From: Cyclostephanos tholiformis | Lineage: Eukaryota > Bacillariophyta > Thalassiosirophyceae > Thalassiosirales > Thalassiosiraceae | Length of the DNA stretch: 27,742 nt | NCBI GenBank assembly: GCA_036939975.1 | Contig: JALLPB010000070.1 | Span: 1-27,742 of the forward strand | Direction of reading: 5' to 3' | Part shown: in pieces, positions 8,567 to 17,485 of the stretch | How positions within the stretch are numbered: position 1 is the first letter of the stretch | Layout of the letters: each line of letters begins with the position of its first letter | Translations under genes and position numbers: made by a program | Notes under the pieces: model-generated | Seen by the model: only the letters and a program-made list of their open reading frames with translations | What the model was told of the DNA's origin: nothing | The model's database searches: none

Positions 8567-9999
8567 ATGGCGAAAGCGAAATCGCCGTTACCGTCGTTCC
8601 CGTGGCTACCGCTGCTTGCGGTGGCCGTCGCTACTACTGGCGGGGGCATGGGGGAAGGGTGCGTCGCGTCGTGTGCATTCCTCGCCCTCCGTCGTCACCC
8701 GTCGTCGACCATCGTCGGTAGCGGAATCGGCCGCGCATTAACCGAGTCGTCGAACTTCATGGACGGCGACGACGGAGGAGGCGGTGGCGGTGGCGGTGGC
8801 GGCGGCGGCGATGGAGGCTTGGGGAGGAGGGAATTCCTCCTATCTCGGGCCGTGCCCTCGGCGGCCGCCTCCGCCGCCGCCGTCGTCCTCCTCCTCCCAC
8901 CGTCGTCACCCCCCTTCCCAGACGTCGTGGCGAACGCGGCATCGGTGCCCGTCCAACGCGCGGTGGGATACGCAGAATATAAGTGCAAATCGGAGGGCAA
9001 TTGCCTCGAGAAGCTCGACTTCGACGCCGCCGTGGGTTGGAATTGGGGAGGCGTCGATAGGTGCGATGCGTCGGATCCGACCTGCGGTCCGGATGGCACG
9101 ACGACGTCATCGGGTGGGGGGGGGGTGACGTCGTTGTCCCCCCCCCCGCTACCGGACGGGATCGTCGTCACCGACGTCGTGGAAATGACCCTCACCATCG
9201 GATCGGGGAGCAGATCCGAAACGCGCACGCTGAGGATGGGCCTGTACGGCGAGGAGTGTCCGGAATCGGCGCGCGAGATGATCGACCTGTGCGGCCGATC
9301 GGGATTGGTGACAAGTCGCGACCTACTCCTCGGTTCGCCCGTGAGGCTCGCCGGGGGGGGGGGCAGCCTGACCTACATCCGGGGGGGGGAACGACTAGAC
9401 TTCGGCGTGCCGTCCCAGAGGGTGGCATACGCGAGGTACACGCGCAGGGCCAAGGCCCCGGACGAGTTCGTGCCGCAATCCCGACCGGACGGCGAGAGGT
9501 TGAGGCTCGTACGGGAGGAGAGGTCCGCGAGGGCACACGACGTCGCGGGTCTGGTATCGATACCCAGGGAGGGGATAGGGTACGGCGGCGGACTCGTACT
9601 CGGTAAGGACGACGAGGCGTACGCTAGCTCGTTCCAACTAACGGTCGGGGCCGTACCGGGCATGGACGGCGAGGGGAGGAAGGTGATCGGGCAGCTCCTC
9701 GACGATGAGTCGATGGACACTCTGTCGCGGCTTGCCGGTTTGGCGACGCGGAAGTTGATCCCCGGGCAGAGTGGCGGTGAGTGTTCGCCGTGTTCCGAAT
9801 ATAATTTTTTCCTTTTTTTACCTCTCGTCCGTGATATCATTATCACTGCCGGGGTAACGATCCCTCCCCCGGGGACTTACCGGGTTTTCGTGCCGTTGCT
9901 ACCTACTACATCAAAGGGACGCCGCTCATCAAGGTTAATGTGGATGATTCCGTTGTCTATTCGATGCAGGAATTGACGGCAAGGGAGTCGAAAACATAA
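8567..9999 (+). CDS. Thylakoid-lumen cyclophilin-like protein, two exons
   Basis: Exon 1 is 8567-9776, the intron 9777-9916 (GTGAGT donor, phase 1, acceptor ATCAAAG), and exon 2 9917-9999. This gives 430 residues. The open frame extends to 8546 only through TTG, so ATG 8567 is the start. Residues 1-36 are an ER-type signal peptide ending in VASCAFL, the plastid motif. A poly-Gly stretch precedes LGRREFLLSR (twin Arg about 87-88) and a hydrophobic Ala/Leu run, as in a Tat lumen signal. The C-terminal half follows the cyclophilin order: VEMTLTIG, LRMGLYGEECPESAREMIDLC, GLVSIPREG, SSFQLTVGAVPGMDGEGRKVIGQLL and, after splicing, GTPLIKVNV. The usual FHR catalytic segment is not recognisable, so prolyl-isomerase activity is doubtful. 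A degenerate inverted copy of its 3' end lies at 5655-6145. Confidence 0.75.
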
Positions 10000-10240
10000 A
10001 CGAACGGATCATCATCGCCTTTATATTATTGTGGTGTTGTAACGAAGCAGGTTACCTCCCTGCAGGTATGAGGTCAAATCAGCATTGAGTTAAGTTTAGT
10101 AAACACAAGAAGCTAGTGTTCTGATAAGACCAGGAATGTTATCCTCTTAGTGACTTCGTCAAATAAATGCGAGTTGGGTGCGACAACAAGACCTTCTTAT
10201 TAGATTTCATTCGGAATATGTTCAACGAGTGAAAGAATAA
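9795..10240 (+). repeat. Parent arm of the inverted segmental duplication
   Basis: This stretch runs from the middle of the cyclophilin-gene intron through the last exon and about 240 bp of 3' flank. It is matched in reverse orientation by 5655-6145. The two arms are about 3.6 kb apart and enclose the CS-domain gene and most of the cyclophilin gene. Similarity fades beyond about 10240, and upstream of about 9795. Confidence 0.8.
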
Positions 10241-10883
10241 AGGCATCCGCGCAACGAGTATCATAGGGCTCACTTCTTGGAGAAGCTTTGGGAGAAAAGC
10301 CAGGCCAGCAATGACCAAACAGATCATAATGGTCTCGCTACTCTCCTCGTTTAATCCAGCGTTCGGTCTACATATTCGTTTAACGTTCCTCCATATTCGT
10401 TGAACGCAACTCCAGCCCCCAGCCACTGTCAGTTCGTCTCATCTCTCCGTTCTCCCTATCGTGTGGCATCGTTTCCGCTATATTCTTTTGAAAGGACACT
10501 GGGCAAATATCCACAAAGGCTTGATCAAACTTATGCTCCACATACAATACCAGTCCATAATACTAGTCCATGTCATTGTTTTGCTCTTTGATATTGGGCA
10601 ATTCTGTCGTAATGGGATCATACTGCCTACTTTGGCTGAATCATCAGACAATTATCTCTAAGTTACTCATCGATAGTCCGGGAATTCCCGACGGTCTCTA
10701 CACTTCTCTCCTATAAATTGTGAGAGGCGGAAATTTGCACCAGTTTATATCAGCAACATCCTGCTTAGGTTTATATTCCATCAACACGCCAACGCAATTG
10801 TGTGAATCTGCTTATTACAACATATAACACCCCTCTCCCTGCCACCCATTTACCGTGAGCGGAATGATGAGATCGAATAAATT
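10241..10883. other. Intergenic region, no gene seen
   Basis: AT-rich spacer between the converging cyclophilin-like and desaturase genes. Open frames are under 100 codons, without protein-like composition or recognisable motifs. No RNA gene was recognised. Confidence 0.6.
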
Positions 10884-12053
10884 TTACTCCGGGGGAGCGA
10901 CCTTGACATCCCAAACTAATCCCAACATTTCCAGCGGCCTAACGAACGCGTGATACATGACGTCGTACTCGTCGCGCTTCGCGAGCATGAAATGATCGTG
11001 ATGATCCGCGTGCGCGGATTCGGATGCCAGGCCGCTAAAGTACGGACATATGAAATCCAGGAACCAAAATGCGGGATACCATCCAGTCGGCCTGCCCTTG
11101 CCGTTGCTCGCATTGCAGACCTTACCGGCGCCACCCGCGGTCGAGTCGTTGGCGTGGGGGGGATGATTCGTGATGTTGAACCAAAGACTCCCCGCCTGAC
11201 ATATCCACATGGAGGTGTACGACACGAAAAGTCCCTCCCTCCCGAGCAGGTAATACGCGAGGCACAATTCCACGGAACACACCGCGAAGGCAAACGTGTC
11301 CAACAGTCGCAGGTACCAAGTATCGTTGTGCCTCGGGGCGAATTCCTCCTCCACCCCGTCGTATCCGACGCTGAAGAACGCGAACGCCTTCTCGACGCCG
11401 TGTACGATCGGACTGTGCGGATCGCGAGCCATATCGCAATGCTTGTGATGACATCGATGCTGCGATGCCCACCAGATTGGACCGCCCTGATTGGCGGCAC
11501 AACCCAGGAGGTTGAGGCACAGGCGCGTTATGGGTCCGCACTTGAACGCCGCGTGGGAGGCAAAACGATGGAGGCAGACCGACATGCATATGCCGATCCT
11601 CCAAATCGCGACGAAGAACGCGAGTCCGATGGTAGGGATATATGCCGTGGAAAGCGTCGGGGGAACTAGGAGTAGAGACGAGAGGTATACCGGCACGACC
11701 ACGAAGCAGAAGAACGTGCGTTTGCCCTCCGCGAGGGCGGCGATGATTTGCAATCCGAGGAGGGCGAGGAATAATTGCGTCGGCGTATAGGTCGAGTGTA
11801 GGGACGTCGATGCGGCCGTCGTGATGAGTATGAACGGCGGCATCGACACGTTCAATCCCATCCCGAATACGTTGACGTGGAAACCGCCCCGGACGTACCA
11901 CGGCCTGTCATTGGTCGTTGTTGCTTTTATCCTCGCGGCAGCGTCGACGAGCTTGTCTTCTTTCGTCGGAGTGGACATCGTCATCGACGGAACGCTTGCC
12001 GTAGCGGGAGCGACTAGGATCCCCCCATTTCTACTGTCTCCGCCCTTACCCAT
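10884..12053 (-). CDS. Membrane fatty-acid desaturase (acyl-CoA/acyl-lipid delta-9-like)
   Basis: This would be an integral-membrane di-iron desaturase introducing a double bond into acyl chains. It is a single exon of 389 residues starting at ATG 12053. The N-terminal 50 residues are polar, without a clear signal peptide. The family's three histidine clusters are present: HRFASH at 162-167, QHRCHHKH at 198-205 (with ARDPHSP after it) and SAHADHHDH at 346-354. NITNHPPH (293-300) occupies the place of the Asn/His motif that precedes the third cluster. Four or more hydrophobic segments (about 68-82, 93-107, 115-133, 138-158, 251-270) fit the family topology. Cluster spacing resembles the stearoyl-CoA/delta-9 group more than the cytochrome-b5 front-end desaturases; no b5 domain is present. 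Regiospecificity cannot be read from sequence. It converges on the cyclophilin-like gene. Confidence 0.85.
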   Translation of the reverse strand: MGKGGDSRNGGILVAPATASVPSMTMSTPTKEDKLVDAAARIKATTTNDRPWYVRGGFHVNVFGMGLNVSMPPFILITTAASTSLHSTYTPTQLFLALLGLQIIAALAEGKRTFFCFVVVPVYLSSLLLVPPTLSTAYIPTIGLAFFVAIWRIGICMSVCLHRFASHAAFKCGPITRLCLNLLGCAANQGGPIWWASQHRCHHKHCDMARDPHSPIVHGVEKAFAFFSVGYDGVEEEFAPRHNDTWYLRLLDTFAFAVCSVELCLAYYLLGREGLFVSYTSMWICQAGSLWFNITNHPPHANDSTAGGAGKVCNASNGKGRPTGWYPAFWFLDFICPYFSGLASESAHADHHDHFMLAKRDEYDVMYHAFVRPLEMLGLVWDVKVAPPE

Positions 12054-12472
12054 GATGAGTATTCGTCCAACAAAATAATATTAATGATTATTTAATTATT
12101 TGTGCAACAGCAAAATTTTTGATTTGTTGCCCAATATTATTGCATTGGTCGTGTCCTTTTTCGCACCGGGCAGTCACTAATACGACTTGACGTCTGCACG
12201 TCGAAGTTACCAGTCCAGGACTTCGTAGATGTGAGAGAACGGGTCGGAGTGGAGCTGACTGAACAACGGTCACTATCTACTATACTATTTACTTACTTTG
12301 TTGACATATCGATCATATTAATATGATACTATTCCTTGTTGACTTCAACGGGATATTTTTTTTTTACTCAGCATTGCGCGAGAGAAATAGGGGCAGCAAG
12401 CATCCCCGATCAAGTGAATAGTATGTTGTTGATATCACCCTTAGGAGCCCATTCGGGAGTGCGCCTTGTCTC
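12054..12472. other. Intergenic region, no gene seen
   Basis: AT-rich spacer upstream of the desaturase start. It includes AATAATATTAATGATTATTT close to the start codon and a T9 run near 12356. It presumably holds the desaturase promoter and the 3' end of the possible small minus-strand gene. No recognised element. Confidence 0.5.
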
Positions 12473-12703
12473 TCATGCATCTCGTCTGATGTTCGCGGTC
12501 GACTCGAGGGCGTTCCAAACTCTTTCGGGCCTTATTATCACTCCACCAACTCGTGGTCCCGACGAATATAACGACTCGAATGGCAAGGTCGTCATTGCAT
12601 CGCCGTCGTCGTCATCGTCTGCCGTACGGCGATGGAGGGTGGCGCGATCCACGCAGAATGCGGCGACCTCATATATGTCCCGTGCGGTGGCGAATTCGTC
12701 CAT
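12473..12703 (-). CDS. Possible small protein (76 aa), head-to-head with the next gene
   Basis: This is an ATG-started frame on the minus strand, in a fair start context (GGGATGG). Its residue mix looks protein-like: MDEFATARDIYEVAAFCVDR, then a DDDDDGD patch and GGVIIRPERVWNALES. About 44 percent of its codons begin with G, which is typical of real coding DNA. The overlapping plus-strand extension has about 28 percent. No domain is recognised. The alternative is that this strand is silent and the plus-strand gene simply starts further upstream (12423 or 12675). Confidence 0.35.
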   Translation of the reverse strand: MDEFATARDIYEVAAFCVDRATLHRRTADDDDDGDAMTTLPFESLYSSGPRVGGVIIRPERVWNALESTANIRRDA

Positions 12704-12708
12704 CCCCC

Positions 12709-12742
12709 CCTCCTCCTCCTCCTCCTCCTCCTCCTCCTCCCC
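12709..12742 (+). repeat. (TCC)n microsatellite
   Basis: A TCC repeat of about eleven units lies between the possible minus-strand ATG (12703) and the plus-strand ATG (12765). If the plus-strand gene starts further upstream, it would encode a Ser run. Confidence 0.9.
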
Positions 12743-12764
12743 GCTCTACCATACATCATGCGCG

Positions 12765-13669
12765 ATGTGGTCCATCGTGGGTCGACCCGCGAGGAGAACA
12801 ATATCCTCCGGCGCGTCGGGTAAAAACGTCGAACGATTTCGCGATGGCAAACCGACGTTGGAATACGCGAGGACTCTCCCGAAGACGTTCGCGTCGATGA
12901 CCAATGAGCAGGTTCTGCATTTTGCGGAATTGTCAATCCCCGAGGCGTGCAGGGAGTGCGTCGTGCGGGATATCATGTCGGTGGATCAGGTGGAGTATGA
13001 CGAGGTATGTGGCGATACGCTATAGAGAAAAGAGGTGGGGGGGGGGGGGAAATTTCGGCATGACGTTTACTTCATTTTTCACTTAAAATATTCCCACCAA
13101 TATCTACTCATTGTCATTACATTATTCACGAAGGCTATGAAGGTGTTCGAACAAATTCAAAAAACAAATCGCGAGGGGATGCTCCTCGCTGCGATTCCCT
13201 TTTATACCGGTTTTGGCGCGGCGATGTTTTCGTGTTATGCTTCTATTCCGCTGGTATTTGATCGCCCACTCGTGGAATGGTTCAATGAATGTTATGTCAA
13301 GGCGGATATGCCCCCCGAACAGGATCTCGAGACCTTCCTGGAAGTTGGATCGGCGTGAGTTCAGTCGTTCGGTTCGTTATTATCGCTTATTCATTCATTT
13401 TTTTTGACGCCAAATTTATCCCTCGATGGAAACGACACAGGGCTTGGGGATGGATGGAACCCGTACTCGGCACGGTCTCCTTCGGTCTCCTGTGTTTGCA
13501 GTTCGCGAGGGCGCAATTGCAAAATCTAGGGATTCGGCCATACTTCAGTTGGCAGCAGGAACGCCGCGCCGCTCGCTTGGTTAGGCTGTACCCTCAATAT
13601 GACGCTCAATTCTTGGCAAACTACTCCAAAAGTGACCATCTAGCGAGGCCTCATAAGTTGGAGGATTAA
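12765..13669 (+). CDS. Probable mitochondrial two-pass membrane protein, three exons
   Basis: Exons are 12765-13004, 13134-13354 and 13441-13669. Introns are 13005-13133 (GTATGT, phase 0) and 13355-13440 (GTGAGT, phase 2, ACACAG acceptor). This gives 229 residues from ATG 12765. The N-terminus MWSIVGRPARRTISSGASG is basic and Ser-rich, as in a mitochondrial presequence. The open frame reaches back to ATGs at 12675 and 12423 (259 or 343 residues), so the start is uncertain. The first membrane segment in exon 2 is LLAAIPFYTGFGAAMFSCYASIPLVF, shown here as two parts: LLAAIPFYTGFGAAMF and SCYASIPLVF. The second, in exon 3, is WMEPVLGTVSFGLLCLQFA. Phrases around the splice joins (VEYDE/AMKVFEQI, EVGS/AAWGWMEP) read smoothly. 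I do not recognise a named family. Confidence 0.7.
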
Positions 13670-13934
13670 CGATGTATTGGGCTGATTTTGATACTGATAC
13701 GACAAACAACAGCGTTGGAGTAGTGCTTTTGATTAACTTTTACTGAAACTTTCCACGACCATTCCCGCGATACCATATTATAGAATTAATCATTGCTTGT
13801 ATCAGTTGCATTAATAAGATGACCCGACAGCCGTAAGTACCATCTAGCATACATAGTAATAATAATAAGGATGATCATTCCGTCGAAATTCTATTTCCTA
13901 TCATCTATGTCACAACTCGGTTAAAATAATATAT

Positions 13935-14195
13935 TCACAAGCCTTTTGCATCGTCAACAAAAAATCGCCTCTTCACAGCGATCCCCCCTCCCAAGATACC
14001 CATCGCGCACAATGGCCAAATTACCGCTCGCGTAAAAATAGCCTCGGCCGCTTGACTCTCTTTCGTGGATATACCACCGTTGGCGTTGCGAATGTGGAAC
14101 ACGCTGGAGAATGAGCACTGGATGGCTCTCCGTTGAAGGACGTTAAACGCAGCGGAAGGCGGCGAAGACGCAGCTATTCTGGTTGCGAAGAACAT
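13935..14195 (-). CDS. Small probable mitochondrial inner-membrane protein (86 aa)
   Basis: A single exon with ATG at 14195. The N-terminus, MFFATRIAASSPPSAAFNVL then QRRAIQCSFSS, is basic, Ser/Ala-rich and free of acidic residues, as in a mitochondrial presequence. A hydrophobic stretch, FTRAVIWPLCAMGILGGGIA (about 54-73), followed by VKRRFF suggests one membrane span with a basic edge. Size and layout resemble supernumerary subunits of respiratory complexes, but I cannot assign one. The gene is divergent from the GTPase gene at 14525 and converges on the three-exon gene ending at 13669. Confidence 0.55.
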   Translation of the reverse strand: MFFATRIAASSPPSAAFNVLQRRAIQCSFSSVFHIRNANGGISTKESQAAEAIFTRAVIWPLCAMGILGGGIAVKRRFFVDDAKGL

Positions 14196-14524
14196 AGCAA
14201 AATGTCCTTCCTTTTGGTCTATTCTATCTAATGGTATTACTTCTATAATATTTCTCTAATAGGGTAGTATTGCTAAAACGATAGATCTATGCAGAAGAGT
14301 GAATAATAGATCCAGTAATAGAGGAGATGCAATATTATTCTCTTCGTTGTTGTCCATTATTTGTTGCGGGAACGGCTGCTGTCTGTGCGCTGTACGAACA
14401 ACCAAATCACACACCCACACAACATAAACACAACTTTTTTTCTGCCGCCATCATCTTTTTTCACACCACCTCTACCTAGAGCAACAGGCAACAGACCCCA
14501 CTTAGCCAATCCTAATAATCCCAA
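14196..14524. promoter_or_regulatory. Shared 329-bp spacer between divergent genes
   Basis: This lies between the start codons of the 86-residue minus-strand protein and the plus-strand GTPase, and must hold both promoters. It is AT-rich, with no named element recognised and no coding frame of note. Confidence 0.4.
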
Positions 14525-16954
14525 ATGATATTCCCTTCTCACAGTATAGGAGTGTTGTGTCTATCAATACAAAACATGACGATCACGGCCCTTCTATCAA
14601 GAGCTGTTGGATCGAAGGCAAATAGTTTTGGTAGAATTACCCACCGCCAAATAATATTAAACCCTGTTTCTTCTGCATTTGCTGCATTTGCTACTTCCGG
14701 TACAAGTACACCGAAGGATTCACATTCCAATAAGAGCTTTCCGGGTCGCATTCGATCCTCAGTGCAAGGAAATGTTGCTTGTTTTGGAACTGCCTCGTCC
14801 GACGGCGATCATAGATCGGCCGATATACAGGACATGACTGTCAAAGAATTAAAAGACAGACTGAGAGAGGAGGGGTTGTCAACGTCGGGCCTGAAAGCAG
14901 AGCTCATAGGACGCTTGTCGGCATCTAAATCCGCCGACGCTCTTTCCTTTGGAAAGAAGGCGAGTTCGAAGCCGCCCCCACAATCACCCAAACGTAAATT
15001 CACTATCAATCCTAATTGGCAGAAGGAGTTTAATGCCAAGGCCCTGACAGATGAATTTGACAGTATGGCCAAGAAGGAGGGATTCGATGGCACCCTTGCT
15101 TACTTTGCCGATGATGCTACGTTTGAGGATAATTTTACAGACGATGATTATGAAATTGACTTGGACCAAGGCGAAGACGATGATGATTTGGATGATGATA
15201 TTTCCGACTTAGGCACGTCTTCCGCACAGAGCATGGATGAGCGCCTAGCAGCCGCAAGGCGAGATCAAACGATGGGTCGTGTCTCCGTTCCAAAGGAGCT
15301 TGATAAGTTCTCGAGAGATGTAAGCTTCGATGATCTCAAGAAGCTTGGTTTTCGTCGTGAAGTTAATCCATTTGGAAATGACGAAACGCCGAGGCGCGAT
15401 CAGTTCAAAGTGATTACAGGCTCCATGACCTGCTCGGGTTGTGGCACGCCGTTTCAAATGGCAGACGATCTACGACCTGGGTACTTACCACCTGAAAAGT
15501 ATGAAATACAGACGAAGCTTTCTAAGATCGAAGAAGCCCAAAAACTGCAGGAAAAGGCACAATCCGCTGAGTGGTCGCCAGAGGATGAAGTTAACTTTCT
15601 TCTTAGTCAAACAGGCGTCAATAGCGAAGATGACTCAGACGATTTTACTAACATCAGCGTCGACGAGATGGCAGAAAGGATGGGCTTGGACTTGGAGGCT
15701 TTATCGCGAAAAAAAGTCATATGTAAACGATGTCATCAATTGCAAAATTTCGGGTCAGTGGAACAGAAGCTGCGCCCGGGCTGGACAGACGAGCCCACTC
15801 TCTCTCAGGAACAATTTCGAAAGCTCCTTTTCCCTCTCCGACAGAAGAAGGCTGTCATTCTTGCTTTGGTTGACTTATTTGATTTCAGCGGATCTGTATT
15901 GCCCGAGTTGGATCAGATCGCTGGCGACAACCCTGTCATCCTTGCCGCGAACAAGGCAGATTTGCTCCCCTCGGAAATGGGTCAGACACGTGCAGAGAAC
16001 TGGGTACGAAGGGAGCTGGAATATCAGCAAGTCAAATCCATTGCAAATATTGGTGGAGCAGTAAGGCTGGTAAGTTGCAAAACTGGCTTTGGTATTCCAA
16101 CTATGATGGAAAAGGCTAGAAAGCTTGCGGATGAAATGGAATGTGATATTTACGTGGTTGGTGCAGCTAATGCCGGGAAATCAACTCTCGTGAATTATCT
16201 CCTTGATGAGGCGATTCGTTCGAGCAACAGAGAAAAGTATGGAGGAAAGAGAAGGGCCGGGAATGCAAATAAGTGGAAAGGATCATTGACGACGTCGCCT
16301 CTTCCTGGCACAACTCTCCAGTTTATAAAGATTGATTTGGGTGGTGGAATGAGTCTATATGATACACCTGGACTTTTGGTGCCCGGTTGTTTGACTGAAC
16401 GTTTAACACCAGAAGAGTTGAAAATCGTGGTCCCCAAGAAGCAAGTTGAACCGATAACATTTAGGATTGCAGCAGGAAAATGTTGTCTAGTGGGAGGTCT
16501 TGCAAAGATAGAACTCATTGGTGATTGTAAGCCTTTCCTGTTCACAATTTTTGTCGCAAATGAAATCAAGTTGCATATGACCGATTCGGCCAGAGCGGAT
16601 GAGTTCACTTCGAATCATGTAGGAAAGATGCTAACACCACCCCTTGAACCGGGCCCTGAACGTTTAGAGGAGATCGGGGAATTCGAATACCACGTAATTG
16701 ACATTCAGGGTGAAGGTTGGAAGCAAGCGGCAGCCGACATTACACTGCGAGGACTCGGATGGGTAGCTGTGACTGGCGCTGGTACAGCTAAAGTACGAAT
16801 TGGAGTGCCCAAGGGTATCGGGGTCACTGTGCGACCACCGCTCATGCCATTTGATGTATGGGAGGCAACGGCGAAGTACACGGGAGGTCGAGCGGTGCGC
16901 AAGAGTGGCAAATCTAGGAGTGGGAAGCGAAGGGCTGGTGTAGGCAGAAATTAA
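14525..16954 (+). CDS. NOA1/YqeH-type circularly permuted GTPase with SAP domain
   Basis: This is an organelle GTPase of the NOA1/RIF1/BPG2-YqeH family, which assists small-subunit ribosome assembly. It is a single exon of 809 residues. A targeting region (1-60) includes SSAFAAF; a second ATG at 14576 gives a more typical presequence (MTITALLSRAVG) and may be the true start. A SAP motif is at 103-135 (MTVKELKDRLREEGLSTSGL). Acidic linkers follow. The YqeH zinc site is CSGC at 303-306 and CKRC at 400-403. The GTPase motifs occur in permuted order: NKAD (G4, 476-479), SCKT (G5, 517-520), GAANAGKST (G1, 546-554), PGTT (G2 region, 594-597) and DTPG (G3, 613-616). The C-terminus ends in a Lys/Arg tail. 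Plastid or mitochondrial location is not settled. Base composition is clearly less GC-rich than the genes to its left. Confidence 0.92.
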   Translation: MIFPSHSIGVLCLSIQNMTITALLSRAVGSKANSFGRITHRQIILNPVSSAFAAFATSGTSTPKDSHSNKSFPGRIRSSVQGNVACFGTASSDGDHRSADIQDMTVKELKDRLREEGLSTSGLKAELIGRLSASKSADALSFGKKASSKPPPQSPKRKFTINPNWQKEFNAKALTDEFDSMAKKEGFDGTLAYFADDATFEDNFTDDDYEIDLDQGEDDDDLDDDISDLGTSSAQSMDERLAAARRDQTMGRVSVPKELDKFSRDVSFDDLKKLGFRREVNPFGNDETPRRDQFKVITGSMTCSGCGTPFQMADDLRPGYLPPEKYEIQTKLSKIEEAQKLQEKAQSAEWSPEDEVNFLLSQTGVNSEDDSDDFTNISVDEMAERMGLDLEALSRKKVICKRCHQLQNFGSVEQKLRPGWTDEPTLSQEQFRKLLFPLRQKKAVILALVDLFDFSGSVLPELDQIAGDNPVILAANKADLLPSEMGQTRAENWVRRELEYQQVKSIANIGGAVRLVSCKTGFGIPTMMEKARKLADEMECDIYVVGAANAGKSTLVNYLLDEAIRSSNREKYGGKRRAGNANKWKGSLTTSPLPGTTLQFIKIDLGGGMSLYDTPGLLVPGCLTERLTPEELKIVVPKKQVEPITFRIAAGKCCLVGGLAKIELIGDCKPFLFTIFVANEIKLHMTDSARADEFTSNHVGKMLTPPLEPGPERLEEIGEFEYHVIDIQGEGWKQAAADITLRGLGWVAVTGAGTAKVRIGVPKGIGVTVRPPLMPFDVWEATAKYTGGRAVRKSGKSRSGKRRAGVGRN

Positions 16955-17485
16955 ATAACATGTTTTACTACTCTTTTATGGTGGAAAGGCTTGTGAGTAT
17001 CATTGCAAGCTCAAGTTGGAATTGGAGAGGAGAACAATCGCTGATAGCCCTCGAACCTAAGCAAGGGCTGTTGAAATAGGAAATATTTTATTGCAATAAA
17101 TGTTCTGCACAGGTTGGACCAGCGAAGGTTAAATTCTAGCATTGAAAGAAATTTGGACCAAGAGAAATGTACGGTCAGCCTAGGCCAAGATCTACGCGGA
17201 TGATGATTTGCTAGCGCTAAGACGAATGACATGTGTGGCCACTACTTACAATAAATTCCGTGGACGCGTTGAGTAATTTGCTATGAAATCAATTTATGTT
17301 TTAGGTGTAATTTTTTATGAGAATTTTTTCTATAGTAGCCATTGATTGGCCTGTCATTCAACCATGTCGATGCAGATGACCATATAAACACCGTTGCACC
17401 GGATTTCCCCAGAACTCAAGAGTGGCAATTCATTTCACAAACAAAAAAACAATATCAAGGGAGCGTTGGTGTTGGGTGAAAATTA
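16955..17485. other. Intergenic region between converging genes, no gene seen
   Basis: AT-rich spacer downstream of both the GTPase and BET genes. A GGTTCGAGGGC string on the minus strand near 17057-17047 resembles a pol III B box, but no cloverleaf can be drawn around it. Confidence 0.55.

Noticed and set aside
5655..10240. Interpreting the inverted arms as terminal repeats of a transposon
   Set aside because: The arms consist of intron, exon and 3' flank of a host gene, and no transposase or target-site duplication is visible. A segmental duplication explains them better.
10139..10426. 95-residue minus-strand frame downstream of the cyclophilin-like gene
   Set aside because: Part of it lies in the duplicated 3' flank, and it has no protein-like features or homologous frame in the other copy.
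11122..11901. 259-residue minus-strand frame overlapping the desaturase
   Set aside because: It is a shifted frame of the desaturase gene. The three His clusters are found only in the 389-residue frame.
17040..17075. GGTTCGAGGGC on the minus strand as part of a tRNA
   Set aside because: The B-box match is imperfect, and no acceptor, D-arm or anticodon arm can be paired around it.
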